From: Isoetes taiwanensis
Lineage: Eukaryota > Streptophyta > Lycopodiopsida > Isoetales > Isoetaceae
DNA: 64,000 nucleotides
Direction of reading: 5' to 3'
Assembly: GCA_021234155.1 (NCBI GenBank)
Contig: JAJEKV010000049.1
Location: 9,954,292 to 10,018,291 of the forward strand
A program made the translations under genes and the position numbers. Shown piece after piece: positions 1 to 13,065 of this stretch. Numbering within the stretch: position 1 is the first letter of the stretch; each line of letters opens with the position of its first letter. The notes under the pieces are model-generated. The model did not search any database. It was not told the origin of the DNA and saw only the letters and a list, made by a program, of their open reading frames with translations.

Positions 1-960
1 AACAGTTGGAGAAACAAGAGTATGTCATGGCAACCTCTACACAAAAGCCAATGGTTTAACTTAGCATTTGAATTTAACCGGCCGCATAATTATGGAACGG
101 TTTTGAAACCGACACAATGTTTGTTATTTGAGCTCTTAAATAATGTTTGGTAAAAGGCGATAAGCCGAAGTAAAGTTATAGCTAATTGCCGGTTCCTTTC
201 TAGTTTACCCTTCTCAGGCTAACTCTAGACTGATTGACTGCAGGTAACCAACTTTACTCTTCCAAATATGCTCGTATTTGGATTTGGATGAAGTCTTGAA
301 CAATGAAGAAAATATTTCTACTACAAGATCTGAGGAATTTCGCCTATTATGGTTTGAATTATGCTTTCATTGATTCCGGTAAGTGCATTAGCGAGCACAT
401 GGATAAATATCTTGTAACATGTGTCAAATTTTGACGATTTCTAAACCGGATATGAACATCCGAGGTAATTCTATGGATTTGAAATAATGACCGGTATGTA
501 ATCGCTAGTTATGTTTAATGGAAAAAAGAATATTTGGAATTCATTTTGAGCAGATTTGTTTATGGTACGAGATTTAATAATGAATATAGAACATACACCG
601 GAGTTTTTTCGAAAAAATATATCAATTGTACAATTATGCTTACATTTGAGCAATAATAAAACCGACATGCAAATATTTGAAGAGTTAAATGCTTAAGAAT
701 GTATTCGCCTAAATCTGCTAGTTGTATTAGAAATTCAAGTTACACGGAATTGGTGAATATTTGCATGGGCATGCTTATGGATTATGATCATGAACCGACA
801 TGAAATAGGTTTTTTGCATGTCTTAAAGTCGTAAAGATTTAAGATATTGGTTCCTAAGGCTCCCCTAGTTTGACTAGGGACTGATAAGTTCTCTTTGGCT
901 TTAAGCTTTATGTTTAAGGCCAAGGGAATGGTCTGTACGTTCTGGGAACGGAAAGGCTTC
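1..960. other. Intergenic, no gene recognised
   Basis: AT-rich sequence with only short ORFs, none resembling a known family. No RNA gene or terminal repeat was seen. Confidence 0.5.
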
Positions 961-2235
<1,275 letters not shown>

Positions 2236-2352
2236 CACGAGGCAATAGGCAAAAAGGCAAAGGAAAATGCCAATTAATACAATAGACATGAGCTAAGCCA
2301 TTAGGCAAAAATTGCAAAGGAAGACATCAATTAATACAATAGACATGAGCTC
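2236..2352. repeat. Tandem duplication, about 60-bp unit
   Basis: Two adjacent diverged copies share the order AGGCAAAAA, GCAAAGGAA, CAATTAATACAATAGACATG. The second copy ends near 2350. Confidence 0.85.
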
Positions 2353-3180
2353 TAGCTTCAAAATGACTTTTGTTGACGAGTCAACGTAGGTGGATAGACA
2401 CCTACGACAATCAACAATCTTATCTCTTAGAGAGAAACTTGCACCATAACAGCTACACAAACTCGTGTACTACCAAGAGAATCTAGAAAAAGGATCATAA
2501 GCTGCTTCTATCCTCCATTTAAATGCATCTATTCGAGCTGCCTGATTTCCCGGCTTCATCGATCAAATTAATTGTTTTATCGTGGAGTTGTCTATCAAAA
2601 ATATACCTTGCAAACAACTACCTTTTTTAACAACTACACAACCGTGATCAACAAACTTCTCTTAGTGGTCCTACATTTATGATGGGCCTACAATTCTGCT
2701 ATAATTTTCTTTTGCTATTTTGCAAATGTATGGACATTAAAATTATCACTAGATGCAGAATGATTTGGTGAAAGTAAAAGAATTTAGTTGGGATTCCACA
2801 AGCTCCTTGCACTGCATATTCTAAAGGTAATATGTTATTGAAATGCCTTGCATATTCTAAAGGTGTGAAATACAATGTGGATGGCATCTTGATCAAAACA
2901 TACACAATATGTAAAGCATCTTGGTCAAAAAAATATGTGAGTAAAAAATAAGCATTTTTGCCTTCCTTTGTTGGAAAACTAGACATGTTGAGGTTGCCAC
3001 TAGTCTATTACATGAGATGATGCCAACATGCTTGATTTCTAAAGCAACTTCTTTTGGCAAAAACACGGAATAAAACATGTGGATCCTTACTGCGTTTGGT
3101 TGATGCGCTTTTGGTTGGTGTGCTGACATATACACATGCTAGACTAGTTATGGTACAAATATTCTATTACTGCAAGAAAG
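2353..3180. other. No gene seen
   Basis: AT-rich sequence with short ORFs only. A word of about 17 bp (TGCATATTCTAAAGGT) occurs near 2813 and near 2848. Confidence 0.5.
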
Positions 3181-3262
3181 AAAATCATAAAAATGTTACC
3201 TGTATGAAAAATGCCGCCAAAAGGAAATCATAAAAATGTTACCTGTATGAAAAATGCCGCAA
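3181..3262. repeat. Tandem duplication, about 53-bp unit
   Basis: The stretch AATCATAAAAATGTTACCTG followed by TATGAAAAATGCCGC is present twice in immediate succession and is nearly identical. Confidence 0.9.
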
Positions 3263-3920
3263 ATATTTGCCTTAAATTTACATGGCATAGTCATTATTGA
3301 ATTCCATAGCTCAGAAACCTGGTTACACAAAGTATTGAAGAGATACGCAAATGCCATTATTAAAAAGAACACAACCCACTACGGCACACAATCGGATACA
3401 ACAAACTAACCCTGATCTTTTCACGAACAGATTGCTCTTGCACCAGATGGATTAAATAGCAACTTAAAGAAATAATAACAATGAAGAAAAGTGCAAACGC
3501 TTCATTTGTTTGTGCAAAAAAGTCTTTCCTCTAGGGTCCTCAATTCGACGGAAACTATAATGCACTTCATATTTGCATTTATATGTTGTGAACGTTATTT
3601 ATTTTTGCAACTTTATGTGACCTGATGTGCACCAATTATGGCTCTACTGTTTTGTTGCACCGCACCTTCTCCCACCCAAGGATAAAGGGTGCAAAATTCG
3701 TGTTCACAACGACCTTTATGCCATATTCATAAGGATATTCTTCTAGAAGCATTAGCAGACAATGAAATCACAATAAAACAATTGGCACAAACATACCTTA
3801 TATTTTGGATCAATCGGTTTAAACTTCAGCTTTTGCTTTGCTTCTCCTTTGCATGGATGGAGATGATCCTGCATGTCTAGAACCAGACATTTATTTTATC
3901 GTTGTGATAACATATGCAGA
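3263..3920. other. No gene seen
   Basis: No recognisable coding, RNA or repeat structure. Confidence 0.5.
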
Positions 3921-4132
3921 CTGCAACAAGATAGTTGTGTGAACAGAATTGTGGAGATCATCATCAAAATACTGATCAATCTACTCGCAAGGTTTAAAAC
4001 ATATGAGGTTTTTAAAAATATATTTCTGCAACAAGATAGTTGTGTGAACAGAATTGTGGAGATCATCATCAAAATACTGATCAGTCTACTCACAAGGTTT
4101 AAAACATATGAGGTTTTTAAAAATATATTTCT
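3921..4132. repeat. 105-bp tandem duplication
   Basis: Copy 1 is 3921-4025 and copy 2 is 4026-4130, with only a few substitutions between them. The high identity implies a recent event. Protein-like readings on both strands simply repeat the unit twice. Confidence 0.95.
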
Positions 4133-5040
4133 ATGTATTATAGTTGAATCGGCATGAAATATGAAAGGACATGAAATATGCCATACCCAATAAATACCTT
4201 GTGCATATGACATACCATCTCTGTAATTGTGGAGAAGCAGGCACAGTATGACCCACATTGGCCTCTTGTGACTTTTTTGTCTTAGGCATTGAGATCTGTC
4301 AGCAACATGTTGAACGTGTTTTGTCTCAGGAGGGATATATATCAAACGCGGCGGCTCTTAAGGCAGCAGCTCACCCACCTTCCCAAGGAGCAAATGCAAA
4401 GCTCTACTAACAGTCACACTCGAAGGAGCACCACCGCCTAGGTTCTCGCCTATGGCAATAGCTTCATTTCACGAAGAGCAAGAGGCATCCCAATAATGAA
4501 GCGACATATGAAGTTCCATATGCAACCCAAAGAAGCACATTGAGACGCACTCACGCCATGTTGATGAGAAGGTAGAATCTGGCCCAATTCAACTCCAGCA
4601 TTCATTTACTGTGCCATGAGGTAGCAGACCCATTCAAAGAAACACTTGACACCCGATCTATCTCAATCCATCAAAACCTACATACCTTGCCCCTTCCTTG
4701 TAAATCACGCACCCTAAGAATACTTAGGGCTTAAGTCACACCTGTGGGCTGTCCCGTGAGCAGTATTTTTGTGTTTTTGGGAAGGGGACAGAGGTGCTGG
4801 GAGATTTGTCACACCCCGTGCCCAAGGATCGAACGTGGTGGAGCAACCTTGAAGACCTAAGTTTTGAAATCTCTTTCGCCGATTTCTGGCGCTGCAAAAT
4901 CACTTGTAGAAGCTTCAATCCGGGCAGTTTGATGCTCGCGAATGATTTTGCTTCAGCTTGTAGGGATATTGCTACCGGATTTTTGCTTTTATCATTGATT
5001 CAACCCGATTCTTTTCGCTTTCAACTTCTTGCAAACTGGG
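4133..5040. other. No gene identified; GC-richer patch 4700-5040
   Basis: A plus-strand reading is open across 4794-5228 but crosses into the duplicated repeat below and resembles no family. On the minus strand near 4815-4830 there is a GTTCGATCC word like a tRNA or SINE B box, without a convincing A box. Confidence 0.4.
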
Positions 5041-6010
5041 CAAAAAAAATGTCGACTAGAATCGCCTTTGTGGGAAGCAAGAACCCCCCGACCATCCCGA
5101 ACCCTAAAACAAAACAAATGCTTGCATGGAAAAGGGTAAAGTTATATGGATCCATGACATATACGAACCATGTACCCAAAGTCCCAACATTGTTCCAGAT
5201 CAAACCCGCCATATTGGATATGGCATAAATGTTGCGTAAAGTGTACCCAATCACTTCAAATATTGATGTTCCCCGTTAAAACAGAGAAGAGAGCACATTA
5301 TAACATGGAAAAGGAAAGCAAGACACTCACATTATGTAACTGCAAAATAAAATGAAAAACAGTGCTGGAAGTTGGTCATATAACTAACAATGAAGTAAAA
5401 CTTCCTAAGCAGATTGGGCTCTGTGAATTTTATAGAATGGCCGAATATTGCCACCAAAATGGACAAAAATGCAACTCCCTCGCTCTAAATATATATGCAT
5501 ATTGAAAAAGGAAGCCCCGATTCCATGATAGCAACTCAAGAAAAAATGTCGACTAGAATCGTCTTTGTGGGAAGCAAGAACCCTCCTGACCATCCTGAAC
5601 CCTAAAACAAAACAAATGCTTGCGGGTAAAGTTATATGGATCCATGACATATACGAACCATGTACCCAAAGTCCCAACATTGTTCCAGATCAAACCCGCC
5701 ATATTGGATATGGCATAAATGTTGCGTAAAGTGTACCTAATCACTTCAAATATTGATGTTCCCTGTTAAAACAGAGAAGAGAGCACATTATAACATGGAA
5801 AAGGAAAGCAAGACACTCACATTATGTAACCGCAAAATAAAATGAAAAACAAGTCTTTGGAAGTTGGTCATATAACTAACAATGAAGTAAAACTTCCTAA
5901 GCAGATTGGGCTACAGGAATTTTATAAAATGGCCAGAATATTGCCACCAAAATGGACAAAAATGCAAAATATATATGCATATTGAAAAAGGAAGCCCTGC
6001 TTCCATGATA
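5041..6010. repeat. Tandem duplication of an about 490-bp unit
   Basis: Copy 1 is about 5041-5530 and copy 2 about 5542-6010. Landmarks keep their order: GTCGACTAGAATCG at 5051 and 5548; the CATATAACTAACAATGAAG block near 5373 and 5869; ATATATGCATATTGAAAAAG at 5491 and 5971. Copy 1 has about 16 extra bases near 5475. A membrane-protein-like minus-strand reading is open in copy 1 and frameshifted in copy 2. Confidence 0.9.
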
Positions 6011-6852
6011 AGGACTTACCGAGACGCTGGTATAGATTCAATACTACTTGCTGCAGTGTTTTCAATATTGCATCCACCTCTTTACGTTGCATCACTCTTT
6101 ACCGAAACTATGAAATGGGTAAGCATGTGTGTCACGACATATCGAAAACCTCAGATAATATCATTTTGCAAAGAAACGTCAAATGCATTTTTCCAAAAAG
6201 GATGTCTTTGCAAGCATATTGCACCAAAAATTCATCACAAGCAAAGTCGAAGACAAAAATGAACACAAAGGAATAAAATTAAGATCTTGCATTCAGACCA
6301 AAAAAAGAATATACCTATGTCTTGTGCAGACCGATCAATAAGACAAATGAAAATATTGGAAACATTCGACCATAGATTGTAATTTTTGACGCCAAAATCA
6401 CAACCACATGGAATGGTAACTACTTTGGAAGCTCCTGATGATGGCAATCCCGCCGAACGACTGTGGCAAACAAGACATGAGCATGCCTTTCTTTGCTTCA
6501 AAACCATGAACCATCATGCCTTGTAAGATCAACTTGTCATCTGGTAAATTATCCATTGCAATGGCATATGAAAGCAAGGTACATTAGGCAAATGATATTC
6601 CCTTCTCCTTTGATTTGTCTCTATAATCTGCAAGTCATAAACAATGGTCATTTCCAAATTGCAAACATTAGCTAAGGAAAAAGATCTAAGCTCACCTTGC
6701 CTGCATCTTCAGAAAGTGACACGATGCTTTCCACTGGTGGAGTCCACACTCTTTATTGTCTTGTCAATGCCAGTTGTTCCCAAAATCGTACCATCAGAAG
6801 TTGGAGATGCATGTTTGAAGATCTTTCAAAGCACAAGAAGGCTTAAACTTAC
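6011..6852. other. No intact gene; part of a dispersed repeat
   Basis: The stretch near 6405-6460 (GGTAACTACTTTGGAAGC, then TGATGGCAATC) recurs near 8070-8110, so this is dispersed repeat sequence. A minus-strand patch near 6715-6830 is open for about 35 codons but its family is not recognised. The carrier relic lies immediately to the right. Confidence 0.4.
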
Positions 6853-7408
6853 CTCTAGATTGAAGCAAAGTTTTCATCCTGCTCATAAGTCATGAAGTAC
6901 ACCTGCAAATATGACATCATTAATTAACTCTATGCTGCAAAACTGAGCATATCATGTTAAACTATTTACCGCCCAATTAGGAAGCAACGCAAGCATAGTT
7001 GGTGACAGTCCACGATAAAGTCCCTTAACCCCTTCATCGTTTAAAATTCGCCCAAACTCTGAGCAATTATACCACCTATGATATATAAAGACTGTAAGCT
7101 TCTTTCTGTCAAAATGCTAACACATGACGTACGAACCATTCAACTAATCAAGGTGGTCAAGGGCTATTTTTCCACTCAAAACAATGCTGGATGTATGTAA
7201 AATACACAAGGCTAATATGAGAACATTTGTTTTTGAGAGATATACTAACTGGAAGCTAGGAAACATGGAAATGAAAATTGCTAACCATTTGTTTTTCCAT
7301 AAGCCTGAGAAAACGACGTAATGTCAGCTTTTTAATCCTGAGGCAAATGCACCTGCAAGCGCGTCTTCACTACATCAAGAGGGCAAACGAATGTAGCAGC
7401 AATGGCTC
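6853..7408 (-). pseudogene. Decayed mitochondrial carrier (NAD+/folate carrier-like)
   Basis: Three exon-like blocks on the minus strand read as a mitochondrial carrier (SLC25 family) and most resemble the plant NDT NAD+ and FOLT folate carriers. Block 7408-7353 encodes the first signature, ATFVCPLDVVKTRLQ, which fits the Px[DE]xx[KR]x[RK] motif. Block 7075-6970 encodes GVKGLYRGLSPTMLALLPNW, the matrix helix and start of helix 2. Block 6902-6853 encodes VYFMTYEQ. Each block is bounded by plausible AG and GT sites. The reading frame is broken: one base appears to be missing near 7039-7053 and one extra near 6880, and the loop between blocks 1 and 2 is absent. The other two carrier repeats were not found. 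This is a relic unless the breaks are assembly errors. Confidence 0.75.
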
Positions 7409-8700
7409 CTGTAAGAAAATAACAAAATAGATTTGTGGAAATATTGTAATTTTATTCTCAAATCGGACAAACTGATATGCAACTCGACAATTTCTTTACT
7501 TAAGCATATGCTGATGACCCAATATTCCAAACAGAATACATGTTTACCTGATGGAAGTCAAGGACACTAGATGTAAACCTTTGTCCGCCGCCCTTCTCAC
7601 ACGAATATCCTTGGAAACAGTAATGCAAAGTAAAGTTGGATGGAACAAACAAATCATGGCACCGGGTCATCCAATTCCATGAGCCCGGAGCTTCCTCTAC
7701 AATTTTGCAGTCCAACTCACAAGAGACGCCAAATCCACGGCCCAATGCATCAAGTGCAAAAGCTGAGCCTTAAGAAGGGGCCTCCTTCGCGGACTTTCTA
7801 TCCTCGTTCGCCATGGGGAGAAATAGTTTGCCATATCCGTGCTTTAAACAGGTCCATAAATGGCGCCCCCACAAAAACGTAATCCATATTTTGTCCCGGG
7901 TCTAAGTTGGCAAGCTCTGTTTAAACACGATGGTATAAGTATTCTTCCGTATTCTTGCCTATGATTTTGGAGTTTTCAAAAAGATGGTTTTTTTTCACTC
8001 TGAAGATATTCTTTGCGGGAAGAATCCTGAAACTTAGAGATGGTTTATCAGTGCAAAAACTGCCATATGGAATCGTAACTACCTTGGAAGTGCCTCATGA
8101 TGGCAATCTCAAAGCGACCATGGCTGCGCCTTTCCTTGCTTCAACGAACTCGACCCGTTGCTCCATGTCACTATGCAGTCTCTGGAGCAGTTGCTCCATG
8201 TCACTATGGCCGAATGTATAAAAAAAATGCACCAACCTTTTTTCAACCGATAGCTTTTTTTAGAGCACGCCATAATCGCCGGAATGAAGCCATCCTCCCA
8301 TGGTTTCTAAGCGCCATAGCTGAATCCTCGAGCTCTGAGGACTTAATAGGGACTAAGATCAGATTGGGGCTTTTGTTGTGGCCCCAATCTTTCCCATACC
8401 TCATACCTTGTCGACCATATCCCCACCTCCGCCTAAGACTGTAAGAAAAAACAAAGACATAGCAGAAACCAAAATGTGCGGCGCCAGCAACCCGACCCAG
8501 CTAAAGGGGCAAAACCGTGAAGAAGGCTCAGCTCCGGCGTGAGAACAGAGGATACCAATTTGGGGCTTTTGTTGTGGGCCGGAAGTAGAGAAAGATAAGA
8601 GCAGAAACGATCTGGCGTACCTGGATATCACGAAGTCCGGCAATCGGCCATAGATGGAGGAGTTCTTCGAGCAAGGGCCTGAGGAAATGAGAAGCCCCAA
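7409..8700. other. Repeat-rich, no gene seen
   Basis: Holds the second copy of the dispersed repeat (8070-8110), a local duplication of TTGCTCCATGTCACTATG (near 8157 and 8189), and GC-rich sequence from about 8290. No ORF resembles a known protein. Confidence 0.4.
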
Positions 8701-9012
8701 ATAAAGGGGTCAATTTGGGGGCTTAACGTGGGCCGTCCAGATTTGAGATGGACGGCCGAGATTTAAATGTCTACACACTCTGCATCAAGGGGCTTATTTG
8801 GGGCTTTTGTTGTGGGCCGTTCATCTAAGAGATGGACGGCCGAGATCAATCTGTACCAATATTTTGGTACACCAACAAGAGGGGTGCTTGGGGAGTTACG
8901 AGGTGGCACCGTCTGGACCGTCCATCTCAAAAGTGGACGGCCGAGATCAATCTCTACCAACATTTTGTGGCATCAATCTCTACACCATTTGTGGCACTGC
9001 CAACGTTTGTGA
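8700..9012. repeat. Clustered GGACGGCCGAGAT repeats
   Basis: The motif GATGGACGGCCGAGAT or GTGGACGGCCGAGATC occurs three times (near 8747, 8832, 8932). It is interleaved with copies of TTTGGGGCTTTTGTTGTGG near 8560 and 8795 and a diverged one near 8360. ATCAATCTSTACCAA also follows twice. This looks like a transposon terminal or subterminal repeat cluster, but no family is assigned. Confidence 0.6.
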
Positions 9013-9070
9013 CACTCAATATAATTATATATATATAAGGATATATATATATATACATATATATATAAAT
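9013..9070. repeat. TA-rich simple repeat
   Basis: Interrupted alternating TA tract, mostly ATATATAT. Confidence 0.9.
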
Positions 9071-10820
9071 TGGCTGTCTCAGGGCTGTACTTTCATAGCC
9101 TAGAATAGTGGGAAGTTCCCCAGCTCCACTTCTGATATGGGTGGGAAGCTCCTTATGCTAGTTGCCAGTGGCCACTGCCTAAGCATAAGCCCACTATCTG
9201 GGTTGCTTTATTCTAAAAAAGACGGGCTCAAAGTTTTCCCAGCCTAAAAAAATTTGTGCTGTTGTACAAATGCCACGCCCAATATTTTGTGGTTTGCACT
9301 TGGTTGCCAAATGGCATATGGTAACAAACGGATGTAATATCCAATTGTATTGTTATAGTGAGCTCAGGGTGACCCATGAGGTCAAAATTTTCCCTTAAGC
9401 AAATTTAATACTTGAATATAGGTGGGCAAACTATGGTTGTTATTTAGGGCTTGATTATTCACTTATGTGGAGCCAAAGATGGCCCCTGGCATTAACAGGA
9501 TGTGCCCTTGCTAAATGAGGCTGTCTACATTTGCCTCACACATATTGCCTTACAAAGGTGGGTAGTGTTGTTGATACATAATAAGCTTCCAGATTGGGAT
9601 TTGATTTTCAACAAGGCAGTCACATGTTGGGTGTATCGCCTTTGCCTTGCTTGTGGCACCAAGAATATCATGTTGTGGCAATATGGGTAATACCATAATA
9701 TGGAAAATACCTCAATAACATTCTATCTTGGGTAAGACATTTTCATGGAGAAAAAATATTGTAGTACGGTACACTATATGAAAAAACATGTTGGATGGGA
9801 GTGTTGCTAAATTTGTTCCCATTCTTGAAATTATGGAGGATGGTTTGAAGCAACCATTGTTTTGTTTTGGATGTTTTTTACTCTAACATACGTGCTACCT
9901 TTACATGGGAGCATATGTTAAAAATATGGGAAGTTAGGCTAGATGTGGATTTCAAATAATATTTTTTGTTTTGAAATGAGCCACTTGGGTTTCTTTGCAT
10001 GCATGCAAGTGCATGCAATGCATGCGTGCAATACTTTTGTAAAAAGTAAAAAGAAAAAGAAAAATGTTTCTTATCTACATGGGGTCTTTTTAGCCCACGT
10101 TTCCTTATAATGGACCAATATAATACCATGGCAAGGTATGTATGAAAAGTAATGTATTTTGTATTTTGGTAAAATACCAAAAATTGGATTTTGAGAAATG
10201 GACGTCTCATTTTCCTACAAAGATTAGGGCCAATATCGTGGCAGTTCTGATAGCGCCAAAATGGCCGCCCATAAGGGCAAAACCAGATCGTTGATGGGTG
10301 ACAGATATCAGATTCTGGGTTTTCAGATGTAGCATAGCCAGATATGGCTTCGTCCATGACCTGCACTGGCCGAAAAGCCATGGGCCTGCATTTCGGCATG
10401 TGTAGTAACTGAAAGAGCAGCTCAAAATTTTGTTGATGATCTGTGCCTACTCGAATACAGCTTTGCCAGATCAACTTCGAGTTACCCCTTTGCTTAAACC
10501 TGCAGATCTGCATACAATGATGGATCTCTGTGCAGTTATATAAACATGGAACAAAAAGGTATTTTGCATTGTTATGTATAAGCTGTCATTACCTTATTTA
10601 ATGATTACTTGATGATGATAGGGTGCTCCAGTGGCAGACCCAAATAAATGTTGTTCATTGAGAACTGGCTCTCATATTTTCTGTTATAAATGCTCAGAGT
10701 TTGTGCTACTGAAAATGGAAAGAGCCGCAAAGAATGGATCCGAAATTGGAGCTAGGCAAATCGGTTTGTAATCTTGCTGAATATTTGGAATGAATTGTTT
10801 ATTGGTGCCACTTCTATGCA
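9071..10820. other. No gene identified
   Basis: A minus-strand reading is open from 10513 to 9878 (about 210 codons). Its composition shifts abruptly in the second half to AT-rich low complexity and it resembles no family, so it is probably a chance ORF. An alternating GCATGCA-rich patch occurs near 9995-10030. Confidence 0.4.
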
Positions 10821-10821
10821 G

Positions 10822-11473
10822 CACCATGGTTTGCAAGGGAAGTTCCACCATGCATACAAGGAAATTTTATGACACAAATCGATGGCCTACTCTATCGATT
10901 CACAATGACTGGTTATGGATTTGGAGCTTTTCCAGGTCTGCGAATATCAGGTTAGAAATGCATGATAGATCAAACAGTATCATTCAGGTTTGACATATTC
11001 TATGTGAATGATATGATCTTTCTATGATTATGGTATGATCTTTCTATGACTATGTTCTGCTTATGACCACAAGTGGAATTATTATCTGATTGTGAACTTG
11101 GAAAATGCTTAAATATTTTATGCTTTGTTTCTAAGATCATGATGCTGGCTATATATTATTATGGCAATCCAGCAAATGTAGACCATATGGGCATGCTTGG
11201 TATAGATTTCTTGGTTGTACATGCCTTGAAAAACTGCCACATGCATTTAACTACAATTTTGTGATGATTGTGAATGCTCCACATGAATTAATTTTGTTAT
11301 AGGTTTACATGAACATAGTTCATTAGAACTACTATTCCAGTTCTTTCTTTCTTTCCTGTTAAATGTAACTGCAGGGCAAAAGGATACAATTGGTGATCAG
11401 TGATAAACTGAGAGACCCAATGTACCTTTTGGCCCTTGCATCGTTACCGGGATTACTGCTAACGTTTGCATGA
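10822..11473 (+). CDS. Possible two-exon small membrane protein (unknown)
   Basis: Not a family I can name. Exon-like block 1 follows a TTCTATGCAG acceptor, has its first ATG at 10826, and ends at 10987 before GTTTGA. Block 2 follows TAACTGCAG and runs 11375-11473 to a TGA. Both are open and the join is phase 0, giving about 86 residues. The C-terminus reads MYLLALASLPGLLLTFA, which looks like a single transmembrane helix ending at the stop, preceded by a charged stretch (GKRIQLVISDKLRDP). It may be only the 3' end of a larger gene whose upstream exons I did not find. Support is limited to the frames and splice-like sites. Confidence 0.3.
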
Positions 11474-12190
11474 TTGGCTGCAGGTACGGGTCTCTCCTCC
11501 AATTGTCTCTTCTTTTGCTAGCATGGTTGCAGTTAACATGGAAGTCTATGGAATAACCAAGAACAATTGTAACTGTGTACTGTACGTCTACACTTTACAG
11601 ATTATTGTTTTTGGTATACACAATTAATTCATTAAGTATTCTACTTTGCATTTTAATTGCTTAGTTTTATGATACTTCTTAAAACTTTGTCGCTACTACT
11701 TTGCATTGAGGAAGCGTGGTTTTGGGACTTGAGAAATCAGTCTTCTACCGTGTGACTTTAAGTGTTAAGTGGTTAGATTAATTTTATGACAAGTAAGATT
11801 ACTTTGAATTGCGGGTATTTTGCAACTACTTTTCATTAAGAATACATGGTTTTGGGGCTTGAGAAATCAGTCCTCTACTAGGTAGCCTTAATGGTTAGTT
11901 GTTATGTTCTAGTTTATAACAACTAAAATTAAAATAGTACCAGGATCTGTGGGATGGGCCTGGGTAACGCCAGGACAGACCTTCTCAAGCTCTAGCGAGG
12001 TGCTAGTGTTTGGAGTAATAGTGTTTGCTAGATTAGATCCTAGTAAATAGCTAGTATATATATACTATATATGTACATTATATTTACATGCGTGTTTTGT
12101 ACATTATGCTCGTATATATAACCAATAATGCTACTACAGTGCATGTCAATAATTTTGTTCGATATAAGTACAGCTCCATTCAATGCAGAA
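11474..12190. other. Intergenic with a diverged tandem duplication
   Basis: About 120 bp near 11693-11820 (GGTTTTGGGACTTGAGAAAT) is repeated in diverged form at 11821-11940. The TA-rich patch at 12050-12120 could supply TATA-like elements for the ORF that follows. Nothing else is seen. Confidence 0.5.
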
Positions 12191-12196
12191 GGCATC

Positions 12197-12481
12197 ATGT
12201 CTCGGTCTTCATCTTCTCATTCCAGGGGGTCTACCTTGCCTCCTCGTCCCGAAGATATAGACTCCATTACTTGCACTATGACATTTAATGATCTTGTTAG
12301 ATGCAAGCAGAGGGGTATCCCCCTTGCTCCCTGGCTGGATGGAGTAACTACGGGTCGAACTCGTTCTTCCTCCGGGTTTTATCGTGTTGTTATCCACCTT
12401 GATTGGGTTCCAGAGCGCGGCCACTATGAGCTTAATAGCATCACTCAACCACCTGTTCATGATGAGCCCGACTACGAATGA
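12197..12481 (+). CDS. Hypothetical 94-residue ORF
   Basis: An ORF from ATG 12197 to TGA 12481. It starts with a Ser/Arg-rich segment (MSRSSSSHSRGS) and then has a mixed, globular-looking sequence with three Trp and several Pro, and ends acidic (HDEPDYE). Its base composition is more GC-rich than the surroundings, unlike a random AT-rich ORF. It converges on the H3-like gene, with about 580 bp between the two stops. It could be a real small gene, an exon, or a captured fragment; function unknown. Confidence 0.3.
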   Translation: MSRSSSSHSRGSTLPPRPEDIDSITCTMTFNDLVRCKQRGIPLAPWLDGVTTGRTRSSSGFYRVVIHLDWVPERGHYELNSITQPPVHDEPDYE

Positions 12482-12739
12482 ACTGCTTCATTCATATATG
12501 ATATGCCTCTTATATGAGTTTTATATTCTGTTACTAGAATATTTCAGACATTCGCTAGTTATAAGGATGTAACCATAAGTGATACATGTGATCCATCTAT
12601 CTATCACATATTTTCAATTTGGAAAACTCTTGGGCATTTGCCTTACATGTAGATTCTAAATTCAGAGAAGCATTCTCTTCTGCATATGCGAAATAGGCAC
12701 CCCGGCACGTTGTTTGAGTAAAATGACTGAACGTATCCA

Positions 12740-12908
12740 CGGTGCGAAATTGGCCCCCACATAGCATGTGGAACAGTCTATTCCGCACCGTACGGTGCGA
12801 AATTGCGCCCTCCAAAATTTTTGGAACTATTACTTTCGGACCGTGGCGACGGTGCGAAATAGACCTTCCCACAGAATGTGGAATAGTCATTTTTGCACCA
12901 TGGCCATG
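12740..12908. repeat. Three tandem hairpin-forming units (53-57 bp)
   Basis: Each unit begins with CGGTGCGAAAT, at 12740, 12793 and 12850. Units 1 and 2 end in near-complementary sequence such as ATTCCGCACCG, and unit 3 ends in TTTTGCACCATGG. Each unit can therefore fold on itself: CGGTGCG pairs with CGCACCG, and CCACAT with ATGTGG. The array lies about 160 bp beyond the 3' end of the H3-like gene. Confidence 0.8.
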
Positions 12909-13065
12909 GTCAACACTAGTAAATGAATACACAGCCTCAAAAATAGAATAGCAAATAATTACAGAACCTTAACATTTATTAGAAGGAGAACTAAAATGTA
13001 ACCATAAAGAGAAAAATATTAAAACACTCATATATTAACAACCAAAAAAGGGTTACAAAAGGCTC

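Noticed and set aside
5994-6110. Minus-strand exon-like block reading MQRKEVDAILKTLQQVV with a GTAAGT donor
   Set aside because: Open for only about 25 codons with an in-frame stop directly upstream and no partner exons found.
9878-10513. 211-codon minus-strand ORF
   Set aside because: No family resemblance; second half is AT-rich low complexity. Kept only as a note in the gap entry.
12740-12908. CRISPR-like reading of the three repeats
   Set aside because: Plant nuclear DNA, only three diverged units with no unique spacers; it is a tandem hairpin array.
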